Source of the DNA: Spongiibacter pelagi | GTDB taxonomy: Bacteria; Pseudomonadota; Gammaproteobacteria; Pseudomonadales; Spongiibacteraceae | Length of the DNA stretch: 64,000 nt | Direction of reading: 5' to 3' | NCBI RefSeq assembly: GCF_014705705.1 | Contig: NZ_JACXLD010000005.1 | Span: 186,001-250,000 of the forward strand | Part shown: piece after piece, positions 26,156 through 36,124 of the stretch | Layout: every line of letters begins with the position of its first letter | Numbering within the stretch: the first letter of the stretch is position 1 | Notes under the pieces: model-generated | Told to the model about the DNA's origin: nothing | Seen by the model: the letters and a program-made list of their open reading frames with translations, nothing else | The model's database searches: none | Program-made: the position numbers and the translations under genes

Positions 26156-26543
26156 CCTGGATACTCCGGTTATGATTATTGTGGTTCGGATTGCACTGCC
26201 AATCCTATAACAATGACAAGTAAATTGACAATAATCAAAGCGGATGTGGATTGCTTGCCACCTAGAAAATCATTCGCGTTGGTTCAGATTTCCTGCTGAT
26301 CAATGAAGCAAGCCGCGCTATTTAGATGTGATAGGTCGCCTGTTCTGATGTTTACATGGGCGGAGTTAAGCTCGCTCCGCTGGGATATTTGGGGTTCAAA
26401 ATCTGGAGTCTTTTTTCACCTATTATTTAGAATGTGATATTGATCACGTTTTCTTATTCTGCTAATTTCGACCTGTTTCATGTGAAAGGATTTCGCATTT
26501 AGAGGGATCCTATAAAAATTAGATTCTCCAAACAGGGATTACT
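26156..26543. other. 388-base divergent intergenic region
   Basis: It separates the CruF-like gene from the large lipoprotein gene. The only clear motif is the CRP-like site at 26433-26448. AGGGA lies six bases before the lipoprotein ATG. The left half is otherwise featureless to me. Confidence 0.5.
26433..26448 (+). promoter_or_regulatory. CRP/Vfr-like binding site
   Basis: TGTGA-TATTGA-TCACG matches the CRP consensus half sites (TGTGA-N6-TCACA) with one mismatch. It is 95 bases upstream of the ATG of the TSP3 lipoprotein, a spacing suited to a class I or II activator site. Confidence 0.6.
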
Positions 26544-29500
26544 ATGGACAGTTGGAGTTTGGCTTCTTTGCGCCGTTTTTTTCCTATTGCGCGCAAAAAT
26601 TTTTCTATCGTTTTTCTATTCTCCTCCTTGTTGGCTGCCTGTGGCGGCGGCGGTTCTGCATCTGAAGATTCGCCTGCGCTGACGGGCTACTTTGTTGATG
26701 CGCCGGTAGGTGGTCTTCGATTTTTAACTTCATCGGGCGAAAGTGGAACAACAGCCCAAGATGGAGGGTTTCTATACCGCTCGGGTGACTCGGTGACGTT
26801 TTCCTTAGGGGGTATAGAAATAGGTACCCTTGTTGGTGATAAGTTCGTTACCCCCAACGACATTATTGGCTTGACGGGCAATGCCGTTATCAATGTTGTG
26901 CGGTTCCTGCTGACATTGGATGCGGATAGAAATCCAGATAACGGAATCGAAATTTCAGAAGATGTCGCAACGTCAGCCGCCTCGCTAGTTATCTCGACCC
27001 TCAACTTTGAAGAGTCGACCTTTGAATCTTCTGGGCTTTTGGATTTTGCTGAAGATGCCAATGGTGACGATAGAAATATTGTTTCTCCGGAAGTGGCTGA
27101 AGATCACCTGCTAGAGAGCGAAGAGGACCTAGCGGATGGTTCATTTGATGGTCCAGCGGATGCCGACAAGGATGGCATTCGTGATGAAAACGACAATTGC
27201 CCCTCTATAGCAAACGCAAATCAGCTAGATACCGATAATGACGGACTGGGCGATGTTTGCGATTCTCAAGACGATACCGATTCAGATAGTGACTCTATTC
27301 GCGATGAGGTAGACAACTGCCCCTCGCATCCAAACACCAATCAAGCCGATAGTGACAGCGATGGACTTGGTGACGCCTGCGACAGCCAAAATGATACGGA
27401 TAGTGATGGCGATGGTATAGCTGATGCTGTCGATAACTGCCCGAGCGTTTCAAATCCAAGCCAAACAGACTCCGATTCTGATGATATTGGTGATGCCTGT
27501 GAATCACTGAGTGGCGACCAGGATTCTGATTCAGACGGGATTAACGATTCAGAAGATAATTGTCTAAACGTTCAAAACCCTGATCAAGCTGATGCAGATG
27601 CGGATGGCGCCGGGGATGCCTGCGATTCGGATTACATTGCCGACGCAGATTCCGATGGCATTCCCGATTCGTCGGATAACTGCCAAACCATTCCGAATGA
27701 AGATCAGTCGGATGTCGATGGAGATGGCACTGGTGATGCCTGCGACTCTCAGGATGGCAGAGACACGGATGGTGATGGCGTTATTAACGGTCTTGATAAT
27801 TGTCCTTCTGCTTTCAATCCTGATCAATCTGATGTTGATGGCGATCTAATCGGTGATGAATGTGACTTACAGGATGATACCGACTCCGATAATGATGGTG
27901 TGCGGGATGAGGTGGATAATTGCAAAGACTTGGCAAATCCCGATCAGAAAAATATTGATGGAGATGAGCTTGGGGATGCGTGTGATCCAGATAGCCCTGA
28001 GAAGTTGGATACTGATGGTGATGGCATCTTTGACGTTGATGATAACTGCCCAGCTGTGAGCAACAGTCAGCAATTAGATGAAGATGGTGACGGGCACGGT
28101 GATGCTTGCGATGCGCCAGATTTTGTTGAGCAAACGGTTTTATTTTCTGAAGATGAAGCTTCAAAAATTGATTTTGGCCACGCAGTAGAGATGGGGGCAG
28201 GTTTTGCCTTTGTTGGAGCGCCGGAAGCAGATGTTGATGTTGACGGTGAAAATATAAAAGGCGGTGCAGTTTATGTATATAGAAAAGATGAACAGCAGGG
28301 ATGGAGTTTTTTACAAAAGCTGTATCTTTCAGATGCTGCGAGAGACGACAAATTTGGTTCAAGTATTTCAAGTAATGGAAAATTCTTGGCGGTCGGCGCT
28401 TGGAATAGGTTCTTTCCGGGCTCAGTTATTATTTTTGAAGAAGTAAATGGTGAATGGATTTTTCAATCAGAAATAGAACGGCGAAGTTCTGAGGTTGAAC
28501 GGTTTGGGATGTCCATTGCCTTCAATGAAAGTCAGTTATTTGTTGGTGCGCCACTCTTTGACTCAGAAACCCCATTGCAATCAGATCGAGGAGTTGTAGA
28601 GGTTTACCAGCAGGATGAAAACTCTGAATGGAGCTTGGTTCAATCAATTTCTCCTCCGGCGGAAGTGAGTGTAGATCAATTTGGACAGGATGTTTCAGTG
28701 AATGGAAATGTTCTAGCCGTGAGATCAGAGATAAGTCCAGATTCAGTCTTCGTATTTGAGAGGGTGGATGAAAATTCTACTTGGGAATATAAGGCTCAAA
28801 TTACTCCAACCCAAAGAGGACAGTTTGATGCCAAGAATGTTGAGGTTTGGGGCGAGAGTATTTTCATAGGAGCACCTAGATATGACTCGTTAAGCGGCGG
28901 GCATGCTAGCAGTGGGGCTGTTTACCTTTATGGAAAAAGTTCTGACGGGGAATGGCAAGAAAACTTAATCATTCAACCAAATGAACCTGAATATGGATTG
29001 AGCTTTGGCGCTAGTGTTTCTGTGTCAGAAGATTTGCTTATTGTTGGTGCGCCGTTCATTGAGAAAGAGGGCAAAGAAGGGCGTGTTTACGTTTTTCGAA
29101 AAGATCAAGAATTGTCATGGTCATATAGCTCTCAATTGATCAACTCTGAAACGTCTGCAAACGATGCTTTTGGTTTTGATGTTTCTGTAAATGATTTTGG
29201 TCTTATTGTCGGTGCGCCGGGGGTCTTTGTTAATACTCCCGATGAATATGTTGGTATTTATCGCTCAAATGATCTCGATGGGGATGGATTGTATGGAAGC
29301 AACGATAACTGCCCCGAAGTAACTAACGCCGATCAATCTGATTTTGACCAAGATGATATTGGTGATGCTTGTGATGATGATGCAGACGGCGATGGTTTGA
29401 CCGCTGATCAGGAGAACGAAAAAGGAACGAGTGACTTTAACGCCGACAGCGATGGTGACGGCGTATCAGATGCTGATGATGTTTTTCCTACCGATCCTGC

Positions 29501-29849
29501 CGAGTCGAAAGATAGTGACTTAGATGGCATCGGTGATGAAGCTGATAACTGCGTAGAAACCGTTAATCAAGATCAATCCGATCTTGACCAAGATAACATT
29601 GGTGATGCTTGTGATGAGGATGCCGATGGCGATGGTCTGACCGCTGATCAGGAGAGTCAGCAAGGAACAAGTGACTTGGACACCGACAGCGATGGCGATA
29701 CTGTCGGGGACGAAATCGATAACTGCCCAGATGTCTCTAATCCTGATCAGAAGAATTGGAATGGAGATGAGACTGGCAATGCCTGTGACTCGAACTGCAA
29801 TACTTTGCAAGATTTAAGCTTGGGGCTTTGTGACTTGGTTTCTCAATAG
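26544..29849 (+). CDS. Large calcium-binding lipoprotein with thrombospondin type 3 and FG-GAP-like repeats
   Basis: An 1101-residue surface or periplasmic lipoprotein. The signal ends in a lipobox LAAC with Cys33, followed by a GGGG linker. Residues of about 45-200 form a beta-rich region ([13 protein letters not shown]...) seen at the start of many marine surface proteins. About 207-525 hold eight thrombospondin type 3 repeats (DSDGDGIxDxxDNCP...NxDQxDxDGDGxGDACD), each with two cysteines and several calcium-ligand Asp. About 525-905 hold six or seven FG-GAP/integrin-like beta-propeller repeats (FGxSVSVxxxxLxVGAPxxxxxxGxVYVFRK). About 911-1085 hold three more type 3 repeats. Calcium-dependent rigidity and adhesion are the expected role. 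Its codon use is more AT-rich than its neighbours' in the propeller part. Confidence 0.85.
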   Translation: MDSWSLASLRRFFPIARKNFSIVFLFSSLLAACGGGGSASEDSPALTGYFVDAPVGGLRFLTSSGESGTTAQDGGFLYRSGDSVTFSLGGIEIGTLVGDKFVTPNDIIGLTGNAVINVVRFLLTLDADRNPDNGIEISEDVATSAASLVISTLNFEESTFESSGLLDFAEDANGDDRNIVSPEVAEDHLLESEEDLADGSFDGPADADKDGIRDENDNCPSIANANQLDTDNDGLGDVCDSQDDTDSDSDSIRDEVDNCPSHPNTNQADSDSDGLGDACDSQNDTDSDGDGIADAVDNCPSVSNPSQTDSDSDDIGDACESLSGDQDSDSDGINDSEDNCLNVQNPDQADADADGAGDACDSDYIADADSDGIPDSSDNCQTIPNEDQSDVDGDGTGDACDSQDGRDTDGDGVINGLDNCPSAFNPDQSDVDGDLIGDECDLQDDTDSDNDGVRDEVDNCKDLANPDQKNIDGDELGDACDPDSPEKLDTDGDGIFDVDDNCPAVSNSQQLDEDGDGHGDACDAPDFVEQTVLFSEDEASKIDFGHAVEMGAGFAFVGAPEADVDVDGENIKGGAVYVYRKDEQQGWSFLQKLYLSDAARDDKFGSSISSNGKFLAVGAWNRFFPGSVIIFEEVNGEWIFQSEIERRSSEVERFGMSIAFNESQLFVGAPLFDSETPLQSDRGVVEVYQQDENSEWSLVQSISPPAEVSVDQFGQDVSVNGNVLAVRSEISPDSVFVFERVDENSTWEYKAQITPTQRGQFDAKNVEVWGESIFIGAPRYDSLSGGHASSGAVYLYGKSSDGEWQENLIIQPNEPEYGLSFGASVSVSEDLLIVGAPFIEKEGKEGRVYVFRKDQELSWSYSSQLINSETSANDAFGFDVSVNDFGLIVGAPGVFVNTPDEYVGIYRSNDLDGDGLYGSNDNCPEVTNADQSDFDQDDIGDACDDDADGDGLTADQENEKGTSDFNADSDGDGVSDADDVFPTDPAESKDSDLDGIGDEADNCVETVNQDQSDLDQDNIGDACDEDADGDGLTADQESQQGTSDLDTDSDGDTVGDEIDNCPDVSNPDQKNWNGDETGNACDSNCNTLQDLSLGLCDLVSQ
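27166..28120 (+). repeat. Eight thrombospondin type 3 repeats in the coding sequence
   Basis: Degenerate repeats of about 117 bases encode DNCP and GDACD blocks at regular spacing. The DNA copies have drifted, so this is an old protein-level array and not a DNA tandem array. Confidence 0.85.
29336..29695 (+). repeat. Recent 240-base internal duplication in the lipoprotein gene
   Basis: The stretch around 29336-29455 recurs at 29576-29695, offset by exactly 240 bases; for example TGACCGCTGATCAGGAG starts at 29398 and again at 29638. The encoded segments differ only at a few positions ([20 protein letters not shown] versus [20 protein letters not shown]). This marks recent growth of the array. 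Confidence 0.8.
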
Positions 29850-29870
29850 TGTAAATGGAACATTGCTGGC

Positions 29871-29896
29871 GGGGTTTGACACTGCAGCCCCTTTTT
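29871..29896 (+). terminator. Weak intrinsic terminator after the lipoprotein gene
   Basis: GGGGTT (29871-29876) pairs with AGCCCC (29886-29891), including one G-U pair, followed by five T. It is only 18 bases before the next start codon. Confidence 0.55.
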
Positions 29897-29913
29897 CAAG
29901 GAACGAGTAAAAG

Positions 29914-30570
29914 ATGAACTTCATTTCTAAAATTAAAATTTTAGCTAGTTTAAGCGTGTTGGTTTTGTTGGTTGGTTGCGGTACTCCCGCCCAAATTGCA
30001 GAGCCTTCCGTTTCAACGTACAGCAATCTCGCTTATCAGGGAAAAACCGTTAACTACGATATTTTCTATGCGCAGCCTAAGCCTGGGCTATTTTCGGATG
30101 GTGAAATGTTACCCATGGTGCCTTTTGATGCGCAGGAAAAAAGCCCTTTAGCGGAATTTGTTACGGAAGATATTCAAGCGTTTATGGAAGAGCATGGCCC
30201 TGTAGGTTTAATGCCTACGGATTATGAAAAGTCGGATTTTTTACTTGTCGCTAAAATCACGGCCACTAAAAAAGCTGGCCCAGCTTGGTCTGATTTTAAG
30301 TCGGGAAAAAGTTTTTTGATGAGTCTGCTGACATTCACTTTTGCACCGTCATACCATGATATTACAGCGAACTATGAGGTTGAGTACGACCTGTATAAAC
30401 ATGGCCGCCAAGTATTTTCGCGAGCATACAATGTTAACGATTCCGTGCCACATGAGCAGAGCGATTTAGCACACTTGAGGCACCTTTCTGAAAAGCCAAA
30501 AGCCCTTTTTAGAAAAACACTCAGTGCCACTTTGGATGACTTTTATAAATCGGCCTCAGCGTACTTATAA
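29914..30570 (+). CDS. Lipoprotein of unknown function
   Basis: A 218-residue protein with a basic start (MNFISKIKI), hydrophobic stretch and lipobox LVGC, with the lipidated Cys at residue 24 followed by GTPAQ. The mature part alternates short strands and ends in a helical segment. No family is recognised. GAACGAG precedes the ATG. It may be transcribed with the TSP3 lipoprotein if the weak terminator between them leaks; that pairing could mean a shared surface role, but this is inference only. Confidence 0.72.
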   Translation: MNFISKIKILASLSVLVLLVGCGTPAQIAEPSVSTYSNLAYQGKTVNYDIFYAQPKPGLFSDGEMLPMVPFDAQEKSPLAEFVTEDIQAFMEEHGPVGLMPTDYEKSDFLLVAKITATKKAGPAWSDFKSGKSFLMSLLTFTFAPSYHDITANYEVEYDLYKHGRQVFSRAYNVNDSVPHEQSDLAHLRHLSEKPKALFRKTLSATLDDFYKSASAYL

Positions 30571-30599
30571 ATTGCTGTTAGCTTCTCGAGCGGATGGTT

Positions 30600-31559
30600 T
30601 TAAAACACCACCCGCTCAAGCAGCCGCTGTGCAATCAGCGCATAACCCCATTCGTTGGGGTGTAGTCCATCTTCTGAAAAACAGCGCCAGTCATCGGGGC
30701 CTAAAAGCGTTAGGCCATCAATAAGTTGTACGCCATCTATGCTGTTCGCTTGTTGAGAAAATTTCTGTCTTATTGAATCGCTGAATGCCCGAAATTTTTC
30801 GTCGTAGCGTTCGCGCAGGCAGTAAATGGGGGTGATGCAGATTAGTTTGGCATCGGGGTGGCTCTGGCGGGCTTGTTTGAGCATAGCGCCGTAAACGTCT
30901 GCCGCTTGATTGCCGAAGGATTTTCCGAGATCAAAGATAATTGCTTGGGCGGGGAGCGCGAGTATTTTTTCGAGCACTTCCGGTTCGCCGCGTCCGGCGC
31001 CATAAAAACCGAAGTTGTTAATATCAATGCCAAGTTCTCGGGTAAGAATGCTTGGGTAGTTCATGCAGGAGAGGTGTGAGCCAGCGCCCTGCACAATGGA
31101 TGAGCCGTAAACGGTGATTGGGAGTTGGTCGTTTCTGTCTTGTGCAGCCTCAAGCTGGCAGCCTACATCGACACCTAATTGCGCCGGGCTGAGTGCTTGA
31201 TTGCCGGGCAGGTAGAGTTCGATCTGTTTAAGCTCGGCGGGAACGTTGCGAAACAATTCCACTTCATCGTGATCTGGGTTTACCAGTACGCTGCGCCATA
31301 GAACGCCATCCACCATAACATCAATGCCCGCACCGCAGGCTTGGGAGTGGACGCTGAGTTTGATTTTTAGGTTGCGAGTGTCGCTGCTAAAGCGAATAAC
31401 GACGCCCGCAGGATAGCGGGCTTGGGTAATAACCGCTTCTGGCAGCCCGTCTAACTGCGCTTGATTAAAACGCTGCCAAGGGCCGCCTGAGTAAAAGGGT
31501 AAGCCACTTACGGTGAAGTGTTTACTGGGAATTTTGTGCCAGTCCAGTTTTTCGCTCAT
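30600..31559 (-). CDS. SGNH/GDSL-family hydrolase with N-terminal beta domain
   Basis: A 319-residue protein without a signal peptide. Residues 1-130 form a beta-rich domain (SsfX3/CE2-like N-terminus), and 145-319 form the SGNH hydrolase. Block I is YGSSIVQGAG (GSS in place of GDS, first Ser or second as nucleophile), block II Gly is in NNFGFYGAGRGE, and block V DGLHPNEWGY gives the Asp-His pair. Block III reads IIFDLGKSFGNQ, without the usual GxND, so the oxyanion Asn is either shifted or lost. It is likely an esterase or deacetylase of sugars or small esters. It follows the MFS gene by 39 bases on the same strand. Confidence 0.78.
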   Translation of the reverse strand: MSEKLDWHKIPSKHFTVSGLPFYSGGPWQRFNQAQLDGLPEAVITQARYPAGVVIRFSSDTRNLKIKLSVHSQACGAGIDVMVDGVLWRSVLVNPDHDEVELFRNVPAELKQIELYLPGNQALSPAQLGVDVGCQLEAAQDRNDQLPITVYGSSIVQGAGSHLSCMNYPSILTRELGIDINNFGFYGAGRGEPEVLEKILALPAQAIIFDLGKSFGNQAADVYGAMLKQARQSHPDAKLICITPIYCLRERYDEKFRAFSDSIRQKFSQQANSIDGVQLIDGLTLLGPDDWRCFSEDGLHPNEWGYALIAQRLLERVVF

Positions 31560-31598
31560 CCCTTTTTCTTGGTTATTTCTTCGTTCTTTATGAGAGTG

Positions 31599-32915
31599 CT
31601 AGCCTTCTGCTTCAAGGCGGCTGTTGATGTACAACGCCAGCAGGGTACACAGTGAGCCGGACAATAGATAGAAGCTCACCGCGTGCAGGCCGAATTGTAC
31701 AGACAAGCCCAAGGCAACCAGTGGGGCAAATGCGGCGCCAAACAACCAGGCGAAGTCAGAGGTGAGTGCAGCACCGGCGTAGCGGAAGCGGCGCTCTAAA
31801 CTGGCGGTCACGGTACCGGCAGATTGGCCGTAGGAAATACCGAGCAGGGCAAAACCAATCAGAATAAACAGGTCTTGCAGTGCTGGGCCGCCGTCCATCA
31901 GCATGGGCGCGAACAGGGCAAACATTCCGATCAATACCGCCATGAGCGAGACGGTGGTGCGCTTGCCAAGTTGGCCGGCAATCACGCCAGAAATAATGGT
32001 GGCGATAATGCCGACAACGCCGCCAAGCATTTGGATAGAGAGTACATCGACCATGGCTTGGCTGTTGTTGTGGGTGATCCACGACATTGGGAAGATGGTC
32101 ACGATATGGAACAGCGCATAGCTGGCAATAGCGGCAAAGGCGCCGAGGAAAATCTGTGGTCCCTGCTTGTCTAGCAGCTCTTGGGTGTTAACTGGTTCCA
32201 GTTCGCTTTCTTCCAATGCTTGGGTGTATTCCTCGGTCAGTACCAAACGCAGACGAGCGAACAGGGCAACCACGTTGATGGCAAAGGCCACGAAGAAGGG
32301 ATAACGCCATGCCCATGCTTGGAAATCTTCGGTGCTGGTGCTTTTAATCAGGTAGAAGAACAGGGCGTTGGCCAGCAGGAAGCCGATAGGTGCACCCAGT
32401 TGGCCAAACATGGCGTACCAGTTGCGTTTGGCTGGTGGCGCGTTCAATACCAGTAGTGAGGGCAGGCCGTCCCATGAGCCGCCGAGGGCGAAACCCTGCA
32501 TGGTGCGGAATAGTGCAAGCAGGAAAATCGCGGTGCCGCCGAGGCTGTCGTAGCCGGGCAGGAAGGCGATGCCGGCGGTAGCGGTGCCGAGCATAAATAA
32601 TGACGCGGTTAATTTAACGCTGCGTCCCCAGCGGCGCTGGATAGACATAAACAAGGCGGTGCCAAAGGGGCGTGCGACAAAGGCCAAGGCAAAGATCGCA
32701 AAGCCGTAGAGCATGGCGTTGAGGCTGTCGGTATTGGGGAAGAATACGCCGGGGAAGGCCAGTACACAGGCCATGCCGAATACGAAGAAGTCGAAGTGTT
32801 CGGAGGCGCGACCGATAATAACGCCAATGGCGATTTCGCCGGGTGCTACCGGTGAGTGACCAGCTGGCGTTTTCATTTCTTCATTAGTGTTAGACAGGGC
32901 GCTTGGATTAGCCAT
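31599..32915 (-). CDS. MFS transporter, metabolite:H+ symporter (ProP/shikimate-like)
   Basis: A 438-residue protein with twelve membrane helices. The opening IGRASEHFDFFVFGMACVLAFPGVFFP resembles the GNxxExYDxxxxxxxxxxxxxxFFP motif of the metabolite:H+ symporter subfamily, and FVARPFGTALF follows. These proteins import organic acids, betaines or similar solutes with protons. The substrate is not deducible. It is upstream of, and probably co-transcribed with, the SGNH hydrolase, which suggests uptake and cleavage of one compound. It is divergent from the cyo operon. Confidence 0.8.
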   Translation of the reverse strand: MANPSALSNTNEEMKTPAGHSPVAPGEIAIGVIIGRASEHFDFFVFGMACVLAFPGVFFPNTDSLNAMLYGFAIFALAFVARPFGTALFMSIQRRWGRSVKLTASLFMLGTATAGIAFLPGYDSLGGTAIFLLALFRTMQGFALGGSWDGLPSLLVLNAPPAKRNWYAMFGQLGAPIGFLLANALFFYLIKSTSTEDFQAWAWRYPFFVAFAINVVALFARLRLVLTEEYTQALEESELEPVNTQELLDKQGPQIFLGAFAAIASYALFHIVTIFPMSWITHNNSQAMVDVLSIQMLGGVVGIIATIISGVIAGQLGKRTTVSLMAVLIGMFALFAPMLMDGGPALQDLFILIGFALLGISYGQSAGTVTASLERRFRYAGAALTSDFAWLFGAAFAPLVALGLSVQFGLHAVSFYLLSGSLCTLLALYINSRLEAEG

Positions 32916-32985
32916 GTGACACAGTTTTCCACGGTAGTTAAATCAGGAACGGAAGCCTACATCAGATTGCACATTGCCAGCCATA

Positions 32986-32998
32986 GGACAAATTGTCC
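32986..32998. promoter_or_regulatory. Perfect 13-base palindrome upstream of the cyo operon
   Basis: GGACAA-A-TTGTCC lies between the divergent MFS gene and cyoA, 69 bases before the cyoA start chosen here. It has the form of a dimeric regulator site, but I do not recognise the regulator. Confidence 0.4.
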
Positions 32999-33067
32999 AA
33001 TTCACCCATCTTGGAATATGCCGTAGAGTCCCATCTCCCAAATTTCGACCAGGATGTGACGTTGGTG

Positions 33068-34054
33068 ATGTTTCGCCCCAAAACCCTGAAATCTCTATTC
33101 TTGCTGGTACTCGCTGCGGCAATGTTGTCGGGCTGCGATATGGTGGTGATGTCGCCTTCTGGTGATATTGCCTCGCAGCAGGCGGATCTGATTGTGTGGT
33201 CCACCATCTTAATGCTGCTGATTGTGGTGCCGGTTATTGCCTTAACCCTGTGGTTTGCTTGGCGTTATCGCGCTTCTAATAAAGAAGCGACCTACTCGCC
33301 AGACTGGGATCACTCCACTCGCCTTGAGTTGGTGATCTGGGCAGCGCCGCTGGCCATTATTATTGCCCTGGGTGCGCTGACTTGGGTGAGTACCCACCAG
33401 CTCGACCCTTACCGCCCCTTGTCTCGTGTGGATGAAGGCAAGCCAATTCCGGAAGGCGTTGAGCCGCTGGTGGTTGAAGTTGTGGCAATGGATTGGAAGT
33501 GGCTATTCTTCTACCCCGAATACGATATGGCGGTGGTGAACGAGTTGGCGGCCCCGCTGGATCGCCCCATTACCTTCAAGATCACCTCTACCACGATGAT
33601 GAACGCCTTTTATATTCCGGCGCTGGCGGGTCAGATTTATGCCATGGGCGGCATGGAGACCAAACTGCACGCGGTAATTAATGAAGTGGGCGTTTACGAC
33701 GGTTTCTCGTCTAACTATTCCGGTCACGGCTTTAACGGTATGCGTTTTAAATTCCACGGCATGACCGAGGCGGATTTTGATCAGTGGCGCGCCAAGGTGA
33801 AAGCCGAGGGCGAGTCGCTGAGTTACGGCGTGTACAAAGAGCTGGAAAAACCCAGTGAATACAACCCGGTGCACTACTACAACAATGTGATGCCCGGTCT
33901 GTACGAGAAAATTTTCAATCGCTGTGTTGATCCCGGTCAGCTCTGCATGAAAGACATGATGAAGGGCCATAAAGGCCACCAAATGATGGGTCATGGTGAA
34001 CATGCCGGGCATGAGCAAGCTGCTATGCCTGCCGGAGATCATCATGGCCACTGA
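33068..34054 (+). CDS. cyoA: Cytochrome bo3-type quinol oxidase subunit II
   Basis: A 328-residue subunit from the ATG at 33068, which places a short signal (MFRPKTLKSLFLLVLAAAML) directly before a lipobox LSGC. An upstream in-frame start at 32993 would bury the signal. Two membrane helices are followed by a cupredoxin domain containing FYIPALAGQIYAMGGMETKLHA and NYSGHGFNGMRF. The CuA cysteines of cytochrome oxidases are absent, so the electron donor is quinol. The last 34 residues form an unusual Met/His-rich tail (MKDMMKGHKGHQMMGHGEH and on to DHHGH) that could bind copper. First gene of cyoABCD. Confidence 0.92.
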   Translation: MFRPKTLKSLFLLVLAAAMLSGCDMVVMSPSGDIASQQADLIVWSTILMLLIVVPVIALTLWFAWRYRASNKEATYSPDWDHSTRLELVIWAAPLAIIIALGALTWVSTHQLDPYRPLSRVDEGKPIPEGVEPLVVEVVAMDWKWLFFYPEYDMAVVNELAAPLDRPITFKITSTTMMNAFYIPALAGQIYAMGGMETKLHAVINEVGVYDGFSSNYSGHGFNGMRFKFHGMTEADFDQWRAKVKAEGESLSYGVYKELEKPSEYNPVHYYNNVMPGLYEKIFNRCVDPGQLCMKDMMKGHKGHQMMGHGEHAGHEQAAMPAGDHHGH

Positions 34055-34074
34055 GTTTTCAATTTTTGAATGTA

Positions 34075-34118
34075 ATGCTGCGGCCGCCTTGCGGTTTCGC
34101 AAATCATCCGCGGAGCAT
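34075..34118 (+). promoter_or_regulatory. Hairpin between cyoA and cyoB
   Basis: ATGCT (34075-34079) pairs with AGCAT (34114-34118), GCGG (34080-34083) with CCGC (34108-34111) and TTGCG (34089-34093) with CGCAA (34098-34102). The only GGAG before the cyoB ATG (34130) lies in the 3' arm, so the structure may tune cyoB translation or protect the transcript. Confidence 0.45.
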
Positions 34119-34129
34119 CGGTAAATCTT

Positions 34130-36124
34130 ATGTCTGAACAGTTCGATATCGTCAAGCTGATCTTCGGTCGCCTCACGCTGGAGTCGATTCCGTATCACGA
34201 TCCGATTATTCTCGGCACTTTCCTGGTAGCGGCAACACTGGGTCTTGCGCTGGTGGTGGCTATTTCCCGTGCGGGAATGTGGAGCTACCTCTGGAATGAG
34301 TGGTTTACCAGTATCGACCACAAGCGCATCGGTGTGATGTACATTGTGTTGGCCTTTGTCATGTTGCTGCGCGGTTTTGCTGACGCGATCATGATGCGTA
34401 TTCAGCAGGCCATCGCCTTTGGGGATTCCACCGGCTACCTGCCGCCACATCATTACGATCAGATTTTTACCGCCCATGGCGTCATCATGATCTTCTTTGT
34501 GGCCATGCCTTTTGTGGTGGGTTTGATGAACTACATTGTGCCGCTGCAAATTGGCGCGCGCGATGTGGCCTTCCCGTTCCTGAATAACTTCAGCTTCTGG
34601 ATGACTGCGGCCGGCGCGGTGCTGATTATGGCGTCACTGTTTGTCGGTGAATTCGCTATGTCAGGCTGGTTGGCTTATCCGCCGTTAACCGGAATATTGC
34701 AGAGTCCGGGGGTTGGGGTCGATTACTATATTTGGTCCTTGCAGATAGCCGGTGTCGGTACGCTGCTCTCTGGGGTGAACTTTGTTGTGACCATCGTGAA
34801 GATGCGCGCCCCCGGTATGACCATGATGAAAATGCCGGTGTTCACTTGGACGGCGCTGTGTACTAACGTGCTGATTGTGGCGGCTTTCCCTGTTTTGACC
34901 GCCGTGTTGGCCTTGCTGTCTCTCGACCGCTACATGGATTTTAATTTCTTCACCAATGATCTTGGCGGCAATGCCATGATGTACGTGAATCTGATCTGGA
35001 TCTGGGGTCACCCAGAAGTGTATATCCTGATTCTGCCTATCTTTGGTGTGTTCTCTGAGATCGTCGCCACCTACAGCGGCAAGCGTCTGTTTGGTTACTC
35101 CTCAATGGTTTACGCCACCGTGGTTATCACCATCCTGTCGTACATGGTTTGGCTGCACCACTTCTTTACCATGGGTAGCGGGGCAACGGTAAACAGCTTC
35201 TTTGGTATCACCACCATGATTATCTCGATACCAACCGGCGCTAAAGTCTTTAACTGGTTGTTCACCATGTATCGCGGTCGTATCCAGTTCGACTTGCCAA
35301 TGATGTGGACGGTGGCCTTTATGGTGACCTTCGTTATCGGTGGTATGACGGGTGTACTGCTGGCGGTGCCGCCTGCTGACTTCGTACTGCACAACAGCCT
35401 GTTCCTGATTGCCCACTTCCACAATGTCATTATCGGTGGCGTGGTGTTTGGTGTGTTTGCAGCGATTGCCTACTGGCACCCCAAAATCACCGGTTACAAA
35501 CTCGATCCGTTCTGGGGCAAGATTTCGTTCTGGTGTTGGGTGGTCGGTTTCTATCTGGCCTTTATGCCGCTGTACGTTCTGGGTCTGATGGGTGTTACTC
35601 GCCGAATGAGCCAGTTCGATGATCCATCACTGCAAATCTGGTTCCAGATTGCGCTGGTGGGTGCAGTATTGATCGGCGTGGGTATCGTTACCGGTCTGTA
35701 TCAATACTATGCAAGCTGGCGCAAGCGCGATGAGCTGCGCGACGAAACCGGTGATCCGTGGAATGGTCGCACGCTGGAGTGGTCAACCTCTTCGCCACCA
35801 CCTCAGTACAACTTTGCGTTTACTCCTAAGGTGTACGACAACGATGCTTGGTGGCATATGAAAGCCAATGGCTTTAAGCGCCCGACTACTGGTTTCCGCG
35901 CCATTCATATGCCGAAAAATACCGCTGCAGGTATGGTGATTTCAGGTATCAGTGCCGTGGTTGGTTTTGCCCTGATCTGGCATATGTGGCTGATCGCTGG
36001 CGTGTCGTTTGTGGGGCTGATTCTCGCCACTATCATTCACACTTTTAACTATAAGCGCGACTACTACATTCCCCATGAAGAAGTTGCGGCTGTTGAAGCA
36101 AAACGCGGTGAGGTGACTGCCTGA
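34130..36124 (+). CDS. cyoB: Cytochrome bo3-type quinol oxidase subunit I
   Basis: The 664-residue catalytic subunit, with the fifteen-helix topology of quinol oxidases. Haem and copper ligands are visible: the low-spin haem His in [11 protein letters not shown], the CuB His and gating Glu in [14 protein letters not shown], the His pair in [11 protein letters not shown], and the haem O and low-spin His in [11 protein letters not shown]. The active-site Tyr is four residues after the first CuB His. It pumps protons while reducing oxygen to water with electrons from ubiquinol in the inner membrane. It is joined to cyoC by a TGATG overlap. Confidence 0.96.
   Translation: MSEQFDIVKLIFGRLTLESIPYHDPIILGTFLVAATLGLALVVAISRAGMWSYLWNEWFTSIDHKRIGVMYIVLAFVMLLRGFADAIMMRIQQAIAFGDSTGYLPPHHYDQIFTAHGVIMIFFVAMPFVVGLMNYIVPLQIGARDVAFPFLNNFSFWMTAAGAVLIMASLFVGEFAMSGWLAYPPLTGILQSPGVGVDYYIWSLQIAGVGTLLSGVNFVVTIVKMRAPGMTMMKMPVFTWTALCTNVLIVAAFPVLTAVLALLSLDRYMDFNFFTNDLGGNAMMYVNLIWIWGHPEVYILILPIFGVFSEIVATYSGKRLFGYSSMVYATVVITILSYMVWLHHFFTMGSGATVNSFFGITTMIISIPTGAKVFNWLFTMYRGRIQFDLPMMWTVAFMVTFVIGGMTGVLLAVPPADFVLHNSLFLIAHFHNVIIGGVVFGVFAAIAYWHPKITGYKLDPFWGKISFWCWVVGFYLAFMPLYVLGLMGVTRRMSQFDDPSLQIWFQIALVGAVLIGVGIVTGLYQYYASWRKRDELRDETGDPWNGRTLEWSTSSPPPQYNFAFTPKVYDNDAWWHMKANGFKRPTTGFRAIHMPKNTAAGMVISGISAVVGFALIWHMWLIAGVSFVGLILATIIHTFNYKRDYYIPHEEVAAVEAKRGEVTA

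Noticed and set aside
27166-28120. Regular spacing suggestive of a CRISPR array
   Set aside because: The repeats are degenerate at DNA level, in one open frame, about 117 bases long and encode thrombospondin type 3 motifs. No cas genes are near.
27295-28371. Several open frames on the minus strand and in other plus frames across the repeat region of the large lipoprotein gene
   Set aside because: They are His/Ile/Arg-rich shadows caused by the Asp/GAT-rich repeats of the real reading frame and have no ribosome sites or family signatures.
30587-30617. A palindrome (GAGCGG...CCGCTC with a GTTTTAAAAC centre) between the convergent lipoprotein and SGNH genes, as a shared terminator
   Set aside because: The stem pairs well but no T run follows on either strand, and most of it lies inside the SGNH coding end.
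33503-34549. A 348-codon open frame on the minus strand across the cyoA-cyoB junction
   Set aside because: It is fully antisense to two conserved cyo subunits, is His-rich because of the opposite-strand Met/His codons, and shows no recognisable domain.
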